DNA of 64,000 bases from Symsagittifera roscoffensis (lineage: Eukaryota; Xenacoelomorpha; Acoela; Convolutidae): positions 3,621,556-3,685,555 of the forward strand of contig NC_087062.1 in NCBI RefSeq assembly GCF_963678635.1, read 5' to 3'. Shown here in pieces: positions 20,386 to 28,317 of the stretch. A program made the position numbers and the translations under genes. Every line of letters starts with the position of its first letter. Position 1 is the stretch's first letter. Under the pieces are notes generated by a model. It worked only from the letters and a program-made list of their open reading frames with translations. It was not told the DNA's origin and made no database searches.

Positions 20386-21702
20386 TTAGGTCATAAGAGT
20401 GTTTTTGGTAATTTTTCTATCTGAACGCACATAAACTGTTGATGCACGCTCTCCCATAAACAATAACTCGACGTTATTAGCGAGACCTGCGTCAAACTTG
20501 AGTTCGAGCGAAATAGTGCAATTGGTCAATTCAGGATGAATAAAATCGTGTGAAGCCTCCTGAGTAGACGTGAGATCAAAAGCCATAATATAATGATTAT
20601 CATAATTAGCGAGACTGATTCCATGACTAGTGTTTAAAACAAAATCAAGAGCCTCAAGCGTATTGTAATAAATTCTTTTATTGTCTGATGTTGAGATGGG
20701 AGTTCCGGCAATGGGTAGACCGTTTCTGTAAACAATGATCTCATTCAACCCAAATTTCTGGTAATGAAAAGGGTTTGTTCTATTAGTACCCAAATATGCT
20801 TCGTTTATGCTCATTGCTACTATCATTCTTCGAACAGGTTCTTTTGCAAAAACATCCTCTTGTCGCCAGCTTTGTACTCCTGCAGTTGCGAGAAACGTTT
20901 TTGGTACTACTTCGATGTAATTGTAAATTGCCGGGTTCTTCAACAAAGTTTTTTCTATTGATGAGAGAACATAGTCAGTCACAGTCATCTTTCTGACATA
21001 GAGGTTAGCTTCGATTATTTGGACCTTGTAGTGTTTAGCTGCATCTTCAGATATGACAACAAAATCATTAGGAGAACGTCTAAGAGACAATCTTATTGTC
21101 ACACCGCTAAGTAGATGCTTGTCACACGACAAAAAATCGCAAGCAATTTTACCAAATAGCTTCAGCTCGCTCGAGGCCGCAACGAGACCTTTACGCTCCG
21201 TAACATCATCAGCTCTCCTTCCAGCACCGTCAATGGCTGATGGATTTTCTTCATAATAATAACCTTGACAAGCCAACCATGTTTTCTTGGCATCATTACC
21301 GTATGAAAACTCGGTCTCAATAAAGCTTTTATGGGCAAAATTAGCATTGGTAGTTGATATTTTTTCACCATTCAGAGACAGTGTACACTCAGAAAATAAT
21401 GAAGATAAAGGATTGTTAACAAAATACGGCGTATCTCTGTTTGCCGCCTCTGTAGCATGTGTTCGAAGCACGTTTCCATTGCTTCGAACAATTCGTGCAA
21501 CTATTTCCAAACGAGTACGTTGAAGATCGATGAAATTATTTCTGTCGCCGAGTACTTCAAACTCTAGCATAGGACCATCAGGGGAGTAGGAAGGTCCAAT
21601 TTTTTGGGTGAATGCATTTTCAAAAGTGACAAGCAAAGGCGGTTTCTCAAATAAGTCCAAGGAGCTGTGAGTTGCTTCACTCGGGATTAAATTAGAAATC
21701 AT
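20386..21702 (-). CDS. PY: Major capsid protein (double jelly roll)
   Basis: A 438-aa protein of the Polinton hexon family, known in databases as F54H12.2-like. Hallmarks by eye: LDLFEKPPLLVTFENAF near the N-terminus, LEFEVLGDRNNFIDLQRTRL, a VNNPLSSLFSECTLSLNG block, FIETEFSYGNDAKKTWL, then LLSGVTIRLSLRRSPNDFV. The second half has MIVAMSINEAYLGTNRTNPF and FDLTSTQEASHDF. Length is normal to slightly short. It should trimerise into the capsid facets. It overlaps the upstream core-protein gene by 11 nt and is followed by the protease, a capsid-assembly operon-like order. Confidence 0.93.
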   Translation of the reverse strand: MISNLIPSEATHSSLDLFEKPPLLVTFENAFTQKIGPSYSPDGPMLEFEVLGDRNNFIDLQRTRLEIVARIVRSNGNVLRTHATEAANRDTPYFVNNPLSSLFSECTLSLNGEKISTTNANFAHKSFIETEFSYGNDAKKTWLACQGYYYEENPSAIDGAGRRADDVTERKGLVAASSELKLFGKIACDFLSCDKHLLSGVTIRLSLRRSPNDFVVISEDAAKHYKVQIIEANLYVRKMTVTDYVLSSIEKTLLKNPAIYNYIEVVPKTFLATAGVQSWRQEDVFAKEPVRRMIVAMSINEAYLGTNRTNPFHYQKFGLNEIIVYRNGLPIAGTPISTSDNKRIYYNTLEALDFVLNTSHGISLANYDNHYIMAFDLTSTQEASHDFIHPELTNCTISLELKFDAGLANNVELLFMGERASTVYVRSDRKITKNTLMT

Positions 21703-22108
21703 TTTTAACCCTTGTAAAGAAATCGGAGCGACTTCTCTGTGCAGTTCGTTTTCTGGGAATGACGCGTCTCGTTTTTCGTTTAAACGCCGTCGTTCTTTTC
21801 GGATGACTTTTCCGAGATCTACTTCCTCCTCCTACTTGCTTTTTGATTGTTTTTCTAACGGTGCTTTTGAGTGCCTGCTTAGGACTTTTTCTTTTTGTTG
21901 CAACTTCTATCAGTTCTGGAGCTGCCTGAAGAAGTAGTTCTTTTCCGATTTTTTTAGCCGCGGGTATCACAAATTTTCGAGCCAGTGGAAGTGCGACTCT
22001 TCCTATTCCCAAGGCTAATGCACCGAAGCCACTGCCTCGTTGTCTATAATGCCCCGAGAAATGTGGTAGGTTTGCTTGGTTGTGGTAATATGAATCCATT
22101 TTGATCAA
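21692..22108 (-). CDS. Basic virion core protein (adenovirus pX-like)
   Basis: 138 aa. The N-terminus FSGHYRQRGSGFGALALG is the conserved Polinton/adintovirus motif (hydrophobic, Gly-rich), followed by a hydrophobic segment ALPLARKFVIPAAKKIG. The C-terminus is a highly basic Arg/Lys tail of about 60 residues, suited to DNA condensation. Such proteins resemble adenovirus core proteins pX or pVI. The gene overlaps the minor capsid gene by four bases (ATGA) and the major capsid gene by 11. M4 (22099, MDSYY) is an alternative start that matches family starts. Confidence 0.85.
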   Translation of the reverse strand: MIKMDSYYHNQANLPHFSGHYRQRGSGFGALALGIGRVALPLARKFVIPAAKKIGKELLLQAAPELIEVATKRKSPKQALKSTVRKTIKKQVGGGSRSRKSHPKRTTAFKRKTRRVIPRKRTAQRSRSDFFTRVKNDF

Positions 22109-22998
22109 TTGCTAAACTTTTGAAATTTCAAAGTCAGAACAACTTTTCCCCCTCCAGCGAAAGGAACAAGTCCTCCAGTTTCTGTGCGCAAGTTCACAGA
22201 AATATTGGAAATATTATTGACCAAAAGTTTTTTAAAATCCAAATTACTAAACACTTTACGATGATTCGGTTCAATTGTACATGCGTAACCGTTTTTCACT
22301 CGACGATTTGTATCAATGACTCGTAAAAGGGGTGCTTTTGTGTCTCCGACTATTTGATAATGAATTATGTCCAGATAAATAAACATAAGCTGAGTACCAG
22401 CGCATACATCAACGGGATAGTCAGCAATAAGATCTTGGGTAGAGAATGTGCTATGTTTCGTGCTTCCTTGTTTGTAACCTATATGATAACCAGTTCCATC
22501 TCTGACGCCTTTGAATCCAAGTAGACTAGGAATTTGCGGGCTTGAAAAAGTTATACCTTCCCAATAATGCAGCCATAAGGAAAGATGTTTGGTTATTGGA
22601 TCTATTACGTAATCCAATTTCTCTAATTCTGTCTTTCGACGAATCTCGTCCAGTATTTGATCAATGCTCGTATATTCTCCTTTTGTTAATTTTGCTGTTT
22701 CTCCAAGGTAAGGTCTGGAGATCTTGTCTTTCTCAACTTTCATGCTTGCTATAACCCGATCTTTTTTGTAGTACACAATGTTGTTGTCAGTTACGTTGTT
22801 TATCTGAGTAGGGAAGGTAATTTCTGTAACTGCTACTCTCCATTCACCTTGCAAATTTATTTCTTCACTCAGGAGATTTTTGAAGTTGGCCAGAGTGTTA
22901 TCCTTAAAAACGTTCATTGATGCAGATGAAACTAGGGTAATTGTGAAGGAAGGGGGAACATTATGGGTGAAAAGACTGTCGGAAGTGCCCTCAGTCAT
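22105..22998 (-). CDS. PX: Minor capsid protein (penton, single jelly roll)
   Basis: 297 aa. The start FTITLVSSASMNVFKDNTLANF, the EINLQGEWRVAVTEITFP block and the closing FAGGGKVVLTLKFQKF are typical of Polinton penton proteins, which form the capsid vertices. Length is normal. It sits between integrase (8-nt overlap) and the pX-like gene (4-nt ATGA overlap) and was probably co-expressed with the other virion genes. Confidence 0.88.
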   Translation of the reverse strand: MTEGTSDSLFTHNVPPSFTITLVSSASMNVFKDNTLANFKNLLSEEINLQGEWRVAVTEITFPTQINNVTDNNIVYYKKDRVIASMKVEKDKISRPYLGETAKLTKGEYTSIDQILDEIRRKTELEKLDYVIDPITKHLSLWLHYWEGITFSSPQIPSLLGFKGVRDGTGYHIGYKQGSTKHSTFSTQDLIADYPVDVCAGTQLMFIYLDIIHYQIVGDTKAPLLRVIDTNRRVKNGYACTIEPNHRKVFSNLDFKKLLVNNISNISVNLRTETGGLVPFAGGGKVVLTLKFQKFSN

Positions 22999-24211
22999 GA
23001 TTGTCCTTCTCCAGAACGCGAATCAGTTCAGACTCGTAAAATTTTCCCTCAATCGGTTCTCTGTTAGAATCAATCAAATTGTATGTTGGGGGATTTCGTG
23101 TTGGTATGTCAAAAACTTCAAACACTTCATCGGTGAACGATTGTTTGTAACCCTTGCGAAAACGTATGTCTACTTTGGCAAGTCTAACATAATCACCAAC
23201 ATAAAGCTTTGGACGTCGAACTAACTTCAAAGACTGTTCTGCTCTTAATGAAATCAGGCGAGGAACATCTTTTTTAGTTACGTTATTTGGTGCAAGATTT
23301 GTGACACGATTTGTTCTCGAATTAATTGCATTGACAAAATCTTGCAATTTGTCAATGTATGAGTAAGTCCATTTATCCTCCAAGTACTTATAAATAAGAT
23401 TTTTCAAGGAACGGATATTTCTCTCAGCGAATGCGGACTTTTTCTCGCTCTCTGTGCTATATGTGTTTATGCCTTTCTTTTTACATAATGCTTCGAAGGA
23501 CCCTTTAAACTCTGTGCCCTTGTCCACCCATACTTTTTCCGGTTGTTTTGTCGTTATCATTAGTTTGAACGCTTCTGCTGTTGTAGTAGCATACTTTGAT
23601 TTCAAGGGTTGCACTCTGAGATAGCGGGACATGCAGTCAACTGCAACAAGCAGATACTTAACATCATGGTTGTACTGGGCAAGTTTATCAACAAAGGCCA
23701 GATCTAATGACCAGATTTCGTCGATATCGTAAACTATGACCTTGAGTCGCGGCGTTTTTCGGATCACAGTTCGATATTTTGTGTAAGCAGGTTCAGTATG
23801 AAGGAAATGTTTAACTTTCTTTCGCGACAAATTGCTTGCTTTTATCAAGTTGTTCACACTACCAAATAACGCGGGACCTTTGTCACTGTATTTAGTTTTC
23901 AACAATTTTTCTTCAATCTTGGTAATTTTCCCATTGTTTTGTTTGCGCCTTCGTCTTTTCTGACGTTGGAGAATCTGAATCGTTATGGGGCGTTCCGTAT
24001 GAGTCAGAGCCTTCTTCTGACTCTTTTTCACGTTTTTGGTTTTGGGTTTTTCTATTACCGCTGAGACTTTTTCGTTTGTGTTTTTTACTTCTCTTAAGGT
24101 TTGCACTACTTTTTTCCTGCCAAGTGGGCGATGTTGAGCGGGTTCTTGAGGGTCCGGGTTCTCGTTTCTCTTGAGCGTTAAAAGACGCTGACTGAACCGC
24201 GTGTTTGGCAT
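22991..24211 (-). CDS. INT: DDE integrase (retrovirus-like, c-integrase)
   Basis: 406 aa. Core triad: D170 in IWSLDLAF, D230 in VWVDKGTEF and E263 in SAFAERNIRSLKN. An HHCC-like finger is not clear. The C-terminal part ends with a KLYVGDYVRLAK and EVFDIPTRNPPTYNL block usual for these enzymes. It makes the 6-bp target duplication seen at the element's ends. The first ~95 residues are basic and low-complexity and overlap the upstream gene by 299 nt in another frame. No internal Met exists before the catalytic domain, so the long start at 24211, splicing or a frameshift must supply the N-terminus. Confidence 0.93.
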   Translation of the reverse strand: MPNTRFSQRLLTLKRNENPDPQEPAQHRPLGRKKVVQTLREVKNTNEKVSAVIEKPKTKNVKKSQKKALTHTERPITIQILQRQKRRRRKQNNGKITKIEEKLLKTKYSDKGPALFGSVNNLIKASNLSRKKVKHFLHTEPAYTKYRTVIRKTPRLKVIVYDIDEIWSLDLAFVDKLAQYNHDVKYLLVAVDCMSRYLRVQPLKSKYATTTAEAFKLMITTKQPEKVWVDKGTEFKGSFEALCKKKGINTYSTESEKKSAFAERNIRSLKNLIYKYLEDKWTYSYIDKLQDFVNAINSRTNRVTNLAPNNVTKKDVPRLISLRAEQSLKLVRRPKLYVGDYVRLAKVDIRFRKGYKQSFTDEVFEVFDIPTRNPPTYNLIDSNREPIEGKFYESELIRVLEKDNHD

Positions 24212-24797
24212 TTCGATTTATTACCAGGTTTTCATTCAAGTTGAGAGCAGTTAAAATGTTAATGAACGCCGGATTGTGTAGTTTTTTCGTTGGTTGTTGT
24301 ATGTCGTATAAAAATATTGTAGCTTTAAGTCCTGTTGGTACTTTATCTACATATATCACCTCATTGTCATGGTTTATGGTTACTCTTTCTGAATTTTCTA
24401 TAATTTCAAGTACGGTTTTTGCTCTAACAAATTTTTTGTCTTCTAAAACTTGTAACTGTCCTAAAATGCTTTCGGTCTGTCTATTGTGTTTCTCTTCTAG
24501 TTTTTCGTCTTTAACACGTTCGACCGGTACTTCTTCATCGTCCGTTAACAGTTTAAGCTGTTCTTGTTGGGGCTCAACATTATCCGTAAATGTTTCCTTC
24601 GTTGCAGTAGTCTTACTAGTTTGTGGAGGTAATTGGGGTCTAAGCCGGTTAAGATAGGACAGTTGAGCATTTTTATGTTTAATATTATTATCATGAAGAA
24701 CACGTGCAGCATGTGGCTGCTCTTTAACATATAAATGTTTCGGAATTAGAATGAATTCTTCAGCAGTCATCATTAAGTTGTGAGGTACTTGTAACAA
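23913..24797 (-). CDS. Conserved Polinton accessory protein, 294 aa
   Basis: The N-terminus (TAEEFILIPKHLYV) matches a widespread Polinton protein that begins with a '(F/L)(V/I)L(V/I)P(K/R)' motif. The middle has a coiled-coil-like Glu/Lys region, then TVLEIIENSERVTINHDNEV and a PAFINILTALNLNENLVINR module. Both are recognised from homologues of unknown function. The C-terminal ~100 residues are Lys/Arg/Ser-rich and low complexity. They overlap the integrase N-terminus by 299 nt. Likely start is one of the Met residues at M9-M10 (MMTAEEF). Function is unknown; a virion or DNA-associated role is only a guess. Confidence 0.75.
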   Translation of the reverse strand: MLQVPHNLMMTAEEFILIPKHLYVKEQPHAARVLHDNNIKHKNAQLSYLNRLRPQLPPQTSKTTATKETFTDNVEPQQEQLKLLTDDEEVPVERVKDEKLEEKHNRQTESILGQLQVLEDKKFVRAKTVLEIIENSERVTINHDNEVIYVDKVPTGLKATIFLYDIQQPTKKLHNPAFINILTALNLNENLVINRNAKHAVQSASFNAQEKREPGPSRTRSTSPTWQEKSSANLKRSKKHKRKSLSGNRKTQNQKREKESEEGSDSYGTPHNDSDSPTSEKTKAQTKQWENYQD

Positions 24798-25078
24798 AAA
24801 TAAAGTATTTGTCGAACTAAATGGAAGCCTTCTTTACTCAAAATAATCGCACGTTTTTTGACAACACTGGTTTTTGGAGTTAATAAGTATTTGTATGCTG
24901 TCTCGAATCGTTCGATGTTTGCGATTTTAACGGGTACGTTTCCATTGACTACATTGAGCAAACATTCACAAACAAGTGTTATGATCTCACGATTTGAAGT
25001 TTTTCTAATTAATCTTCTTAGCTGGTCAGGTTTCAGTTGTACCATATGCCGCAGAATAGATAAGTTTTTCTTTTTCAT
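24773..25078 (-). CDS. Small conserved Polinton protein, 101 aa
   Basis: The motif LRRLIRKTSNREIITLVCEC followed by LLNVVNGNVPV is a signature of a small protein found in many animal Polintons, usually between the ATPase and the PW-type gene as here. The usual Gly-rich hydrophobic tail is altered: it ends RQILYFCYKYLTT. It overlaps the ATPase 3' end by 53 nt and the next gene by 25 nt. Function is unknown. Basic N-terminus and hydrophobic tail suggest a minor virion component. Confidence 0.7.
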   Translation of the reverse strand: MKKKNLSILRHMVQLKPDQLRRLIRKTSNREIITLVCECLLNVVNGNVPVKIANIERFETAYKYLLTPKTSVVKKRAIILSKEGFHLVRQILYFCYKYLTT

Positions 25079-25799
25079 TTGTGATTGGAGTAGTTTCTGC
25101 TTCAGATAAGGGTAAATAAAAAACTGTTGGCCCAGGTGGTGTGATATTTGAACAATATCTCAAACAATCTGATGTACGGGGGTCCAAGTCGATTAGAAGA
25201 TGTCCAAAAGAGTCTCTGGTAGCTAATTCGTAACAGTTTCTCAAAAATTTTGATACATTCAATTGTCTTCCTAATAGATCTAGTTGCTGAACGTCGCGAG
25301 GCGATTTGAACAGAATGATGTGTGAAGTGTTCAAATCAATCGTACGCGACCATCGACTTTGTTGAAACAAGTTATGCTTAACATATATTACATCTATCCC
25401 TCTATGTCTACCCGCTGTCGCTAACCTAACAAATTCCTTGTCATTATAGATGTCTTCACATGAATCATCGAAAACTAGAAGAACATTTTCTAATTTTCTC
25501 ACAGATTCGAATCCGTCGAATTTCATGAACTCCATATTCACTTCGCGAGAAGACACTTTTTCTGAGAATGCAGGTTGCATCTCTTTGTAAAGATATAGAA
25601 CGGTTCCAAATTTAGGGTAAAAAGTATTTCCCATCAGAAGTTTCAAAATTAACTCAGTTTTCCCGGATCCTGAAGGTCCCACTATCGCCATAAAAATTCT
25701 TGTCGAAGTATCAATCACTTTATTCATATTCTTGGGTTTGGTAGTACGTAACCAACCAAGCCTGATAAAATCGAGAACCAAACTGACGTTTCTTCGCAA
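25026..25799 (-). CDS. ATP: FtsK/HerA-type DNA-packaging ATPase
   Basis: Walker A GPSGSGKT (41-48) and Walker B VLLVFDDS (106-113) with D111-D112. The downstream GRHRGIDVIYVKHNLFQQSR fits the sensor/arginine region of the family. It should translocate the genome into the capsid. The best start is M25 (25727), because its ATG forms an ATGA overlap with the stop of the upstream membrane-protein gene; the first Met (25799) would add 24 residues. Length from M25 is about 233 aa, normal for Polintons. Confidence 0.93.
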   Translation of the reverse strand: MRRNVSLVLDFIRLGWLRTTKPKNMNKVIDTSTRIFMAIVGPSGSGKTELILKLLMGNTFYPKFGTVLYLYKEMQPAFSEKVSSREVNMEFMKFDGFESVRKLENVLLVFDDSCEDIYNDKEFVRLATAGRHRGIDVIYVKHNLFQQSRWSRTIDLNTSHIILFKSPRDVQQLDLLGRQLNVSKFLRNCYELATRDSFGHLLIDLDPRTSDCLRYCSNITPPGPTVFYLPLSEAETTPITNEKEKLIYSAAYGTTET

Positions 25800-26008
25800 C
25801 TTAATTTAGTGAAAGAAAGTTTGAGAATGCAGAAAGTTAGTAAAATTAGAATTACTACCATTTGCGCAACAAAAACTACTTCAGACCTTGGCAAAGTTAC
25901 ATTGTTACAAAACTTCCATGATTTTTTTTCACTGTTTGTCTCGTTATAAACAAACTCTGTTACTAATGTTGCGTCAGGTTCATCTACTGCTGTTGTTGCT
26001 TCTGACAT
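25724..26008 (-). CDS. Small conserved membrane protein, 94 aa
   Basis: Acidic N-terminus, then TLPRSEVVFVAQMVVILILL, a transmembrane helix, then FSILSGLVGYVLPNPRI at the C-terminus. The '(I/L)P-x-SE-V-V-F' entry and terminal 'LGY(I/V)LPNP' are conserved in a small Polinton protein encoded next to the ATPase in many animals. Probably an integral membrane or virion-membrane protein; function unknown. Confidence 0.75.
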   Translation of the reverse strand: MSEATTAVDEPDATLVTEFVYNETNSEKKSWKFCNNVTLPRSEVVFVAQMVVILILLTFCILKLSFTKLSCEETSVWFSILSGLVGYVLPNPRI

Positions 26009-26080
26009 TTGAGAAACTATTTATTCTACAGACTGCGTTAGACTTTTTCTCTCTGCGAATGAAGCTTGTAAAAAATTAAA

Positions 26081-26377
26081 TTACTTTTGAGAACAGTAAA
26101 AAATTTCATAACGTGTGAAATCTCTATCATTTATGTCATGCATTTCTAAAACAAAGTTTGCTGGGATATTTGCGGTTTTTTTGTAGTACATTATTTTCTT
26201 CACAGTATCCTCTTTCACAATCGTCTTAATCTCATCTGGCAATTCACTGCTGTTTAGATCCATCTGAACTCCTGGCTGACGTTTGGGTACTAAGACTAGT
26301 TCGGGAAGACATACTCCTCGCTTGCTGGCTAACATTTCTGATAAACTTGAATCTCTGGAAGTATACAAATTGATCAA
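26081..26377 (-). CDS. Hypothetical protein, 98 aa
   Basis: An open frame between the PC4-like ORF and the membrane-protein gene, overlapping the former by 134 nt from its first Met. If translation starts at M39 (MDLNSSELPDE, about 26263) the overlap shrinks to roughly 20 nt, in line with its neighbours. No domain recognised. The C-terminus (EMHDINDRDFTRYEIFYCSQK) is polar. Could be a real small gene or partly a shadow. Confidence 0.45.
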   Translation of the reverse strand: MINLYTSRDSSLSEMLASKRGVCLPELVLVPKRQPGVQMDLNSSELPDEIKTIVKEDTVKKIMYYKKTANIPANFVLEMHDINDRDFTRYEIFYCSQK

Positions 26378-26585
26378 TAACTGGAAAAAACCTCTTCAAC
26401 GTAGACAACTCTTCTTCGGAAATTATTATTTGCTCCTTCCTCTGAACAATTTGGCCACTGCAATCAATACGCTCTATTCTCGTTAATGAAATTTTAATAT
26501 CACCCTCTGGAGTCATCCACGCACAAATCATTGAATTTTGTGATAGGTATGTCTCCACTTTCGCTGATCTCTCGCTGTTGTTCAT
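26244..26585 (-). CDS. Second PC4-like small protein, 113 aa
   Basis: Residues about 28-72 run DIKISLTRIERIDCSGQIVQ, then RKEQIIISEEELSTLKRFFP, then VIDQ. The pattern of a strand, polar turn with G, basic stretch, 'I-x-(I/L)-S-x-E-E' strand-to-helix and final helix matches PC4/Sub1-type domains, as in the 18642-19001 protein. The C-terminal tail is Ser-rich. It overlaps the upstream gene by 86 nt from the first Met, or 17-32 nt from M19 or M24. The pattern match is by eye and no sequence search was possible. Confidence 0.5.
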   Translation of the reverse strand: MNNSERSAKVETYLSQNSMICAWMTPEGDIKISLTRIERIDCSGQIVQRKEQIIISEEELSTLKRFFPVIDQFVYFQRFKFIRNVSQQARSMSSRTSLSTQTSARSSDGSKQQ

Positions 26586-27069
26586 TTTTCAACCAATCAT
26601 AAAAAACCTTGGTTTTCTTCAAGGCACAATGATTCCTGGAGTTGTAATGTGGAATATGTTTATTGCAACTTGGATAATTTTTAAAATATAAGTTTTCAAC
26701 CCGAGGACAGCCCAAATCATCTAGGTTTTCAATCTTTCGGTCCAAGTACTTGGCCAAAAATTCTGTCTTTTCTTTTCCTTTAGCGTAAAAAACGGCACCA
26801 GGATTTCTCAGCACAAAACTCTGAAGTATTTGATTCAAGTTTATATAAAGATAATCACCGTTTTCCCAATGGAGACCGTGTAAATAATTAGTTAACCAGT
26901 TGTAAGCTTTTTGTTCAAGCTTTGGTAGTATATTGAAATTCACTGGAGGTAGGAAAATGAGTCGATCGCTGTAGTCTGAAGTTGTTATTGCTAATTCTTT
27001 AACCACAAAGGCGTTTTTCTTGTAACGAAAGCCTTCCACGTCAAGCACAACTGATCTCTCGCCTAGCAT
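26500..27069 (-). CDS. DEDDh exonuclease-like protein, 189 aa
   Basis: Starts with VVLDVEGFRY (DxE motif), followed by VVKELAI and later FYAKGKEKTEFLAKYL and LGCPRVENLY. It closes with H-Y-NSRNHCALKKTKVFYDWL, where a His-x-x-Ala step resembles the last motif of DEDDh 3'-5' exonucleases. Similar proteins are widespread as 'uncharacterised' in insects and cnidarians, linked to Polintons. No second or third Asp is obvious, so activity is uncertain. Overlaps its upstream neighbour by 7 nt. Confidence 0.6.
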   Translation of the reverse strand: MLGERSVVLDVEGFRYKKNAFVVKELAITTSDYSDRLIFLPPVNFNILPKLEQKAYNWLTNYLHGLHWENGDYLYINLNQILQSFVLRNPGAVFYAKGKEKTEFLAKYLDRKIENLDDLGCPRVENLYFKNYPSCNKHIPHYNSRNHCALKKTKVFYDWLKNEQQREISESGDIPITKFNDLCVDDSRG

Positions 27070-27497
27070 TCTAGTAAATGATAAACTTCTGGTTTTTTCA
27101 ACTTAATGAAAAGGCAGAACGCTATTCCACTCAAATGTCCCAATAAGCTGTTGTTACAGTTCCAGGGCAACATGTAACAGTACGTGGGACCCTGTTGATA
27201 AAATTCGTGTATAAATCCGGCCGCATCGTGCAAAATAGCGTGCAATCGTAAAATTTTGGAATTTTTCAAATATTTGTCCAAGGAAGAGTTATCAATACCA
27301 ATCAAGCCACCATAAGGTCTCAACTTAATTAAAATGTCGTAGTTAAGGTTATCAGAACTAACAAAAAACAGAGAACATGCAGCTAGAAAATAGTTGCGTC
27401 GGTTAGAATTATCAGGATAAGTTTGTTTCAAAGGCGTATAAATTTCGTGAATTATTTTCAAATCAATAGGAGTTACTCTGCTTTTTTGCAATTTCAT
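27063..27497 (-). CDS. Conserved unknown protein with HDAAG motif, 144 aa
   Basis: Open frame with a compact, folded-looking composition. Blocks: LRPYGGLIGIDNSSL (about residues 59-73), LHAILHDAAGFIHEFY (86-101), GPTYCYML and GHLSGIAFCLFIK (120-132). The central His-Asp and Gly-rich motifs look like conserved or catalytic residues, but no enzyme family was recognised. Overlaps the next upstream gene by 35 nt and the next downstream by 7. Confidence 0.55.
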   Translation of the reverse strand: MKLQKSRVTPIDLKIIHEIYTPLKQTYPDNSNRRNYFLAACSLFFVSSDNLNYDILIKLRPYGGLIGIDNSSLDKYLKNSKILRLHAILHDAAGFIHEFYQQGPTYCYMLPWNCNNSLLGHLSGIAFCLFIKLKKPEVYHLLEC

Positions 27498-28032
27498 TAT
27501 TTATTTTTTCCAACACCTCTCCAACCTGCTGAATTTCAAGCCAGTGGAAATAAAAGTGACCTTGCAAATACCATTTAGACTCATTAAGATAACGGTGGTA
27601 AATAATTAAATAAACCACCTGAAGTTTTTTGTATTTTGATAGCTTGTTGAAACATAGACGGATTTTTCTCTCCAAGTCTTTATCAACCCATAATGAGTTA
27701 AAGTCAAACGAATAGTCGAAAACGTTTTCATAATCAGCAATATTCAAATCGCTCACAGTGCCATACTTTTGTTTTGTAGAAATGCACCAAGAGATTTGTT
27801 GAAGCTCACTCAAATAAAATTGTTCTTTGAAAATCAACTCGTATTCTTTCTTTGAAATTTCCTTTGCCCTTTCGAGGAAAACGACGTAGCGTTCATTACA
27901 TAATTTGAAAAATGAGTTTTTTTCTGCGGTTGAAAACACTCTTAATTGTAAATGTTCATTATCAATATCTTCAGTACACCAAGTTCCCTCTAATTTCATT
28001 TTTCTTATTTCAAAATTTGACAATTTTATCAT
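27463..28032 (-). CDS. Unknown protein, 189 aa, first gene of the minus-strand block
   Basis: Starts 287 bp inside the right terminal repeat. The protein is hydrophilic with aromatic-rich stretches (FDYSFDFNSLWVDK and GHFYFHWLEI) and alternate Lys/Glu. No membrane segment or known motif. A minus-strand TATATAAT (28180-28188) about 150 nt upstream is a good promoter candidate for it and the genes behind it. Function unknown. Confidence 0.55.
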   Translation of the reverse strand: MIKLSNFEIRKMKLEGTWCTEDIDNEHLQLRVFSTAEKNSFFKLCNERYVVFLERAKEISKKEYELIFKEQFYLSELQQISWCISTKQKYGTVSDLNIADYENVFDYSFDFNSLWVDKDLERKIRLCFNKLSKYKKLQVVYLIIYHRYLNESKWYLQGHFYFHWLEIQQVGEVLEKINNEIAKKQSNSY

Positions 28033-28179
28033 TTGGTATATTTTGCCCAGAAACGGCCGCCGCCTTTTGAGAGTAATTTCAATTTACTGCCTTTTCACCA
28101 TAAAATTTAGGTCAAGTTAAGGAATTAGTTTACTGCTGCCAACAGTTAAGCTACGCTGCCAAAATGGCCGGCGAATTTT

Positions 28180-28188
28180 TATTATATA
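28180..28188 (-). promoter_or_regulatory. TATA box for the minus-strand gene block
   Basis: TATATAATA on the minus strand, about 150 nt before the first start codon (28032) and 130 bp inside the right terminal repeat. No other TATA-like element in this 285-bp gap is as good. Confidence 0.45.
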
Positions 28189-28317
28189 CCATAAAAGTCA
28201 ATTCCCCGTTCACTAACAAATTTCAACTAGGTCGAAAGTTCATTTACCCTAAACAAGCATAACAATTAATATGATTCATATAATTAATCAGGACCAATAA
28301 TTAGGACCCCAAAATTT

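Noticed and set aside
24205-24657. 150-codon plus-strand ORF
   Set aside because: Antisense shadow of the accessory gene at 23913-24797; its hydrophobic stretches mirror the basic opposite strand.
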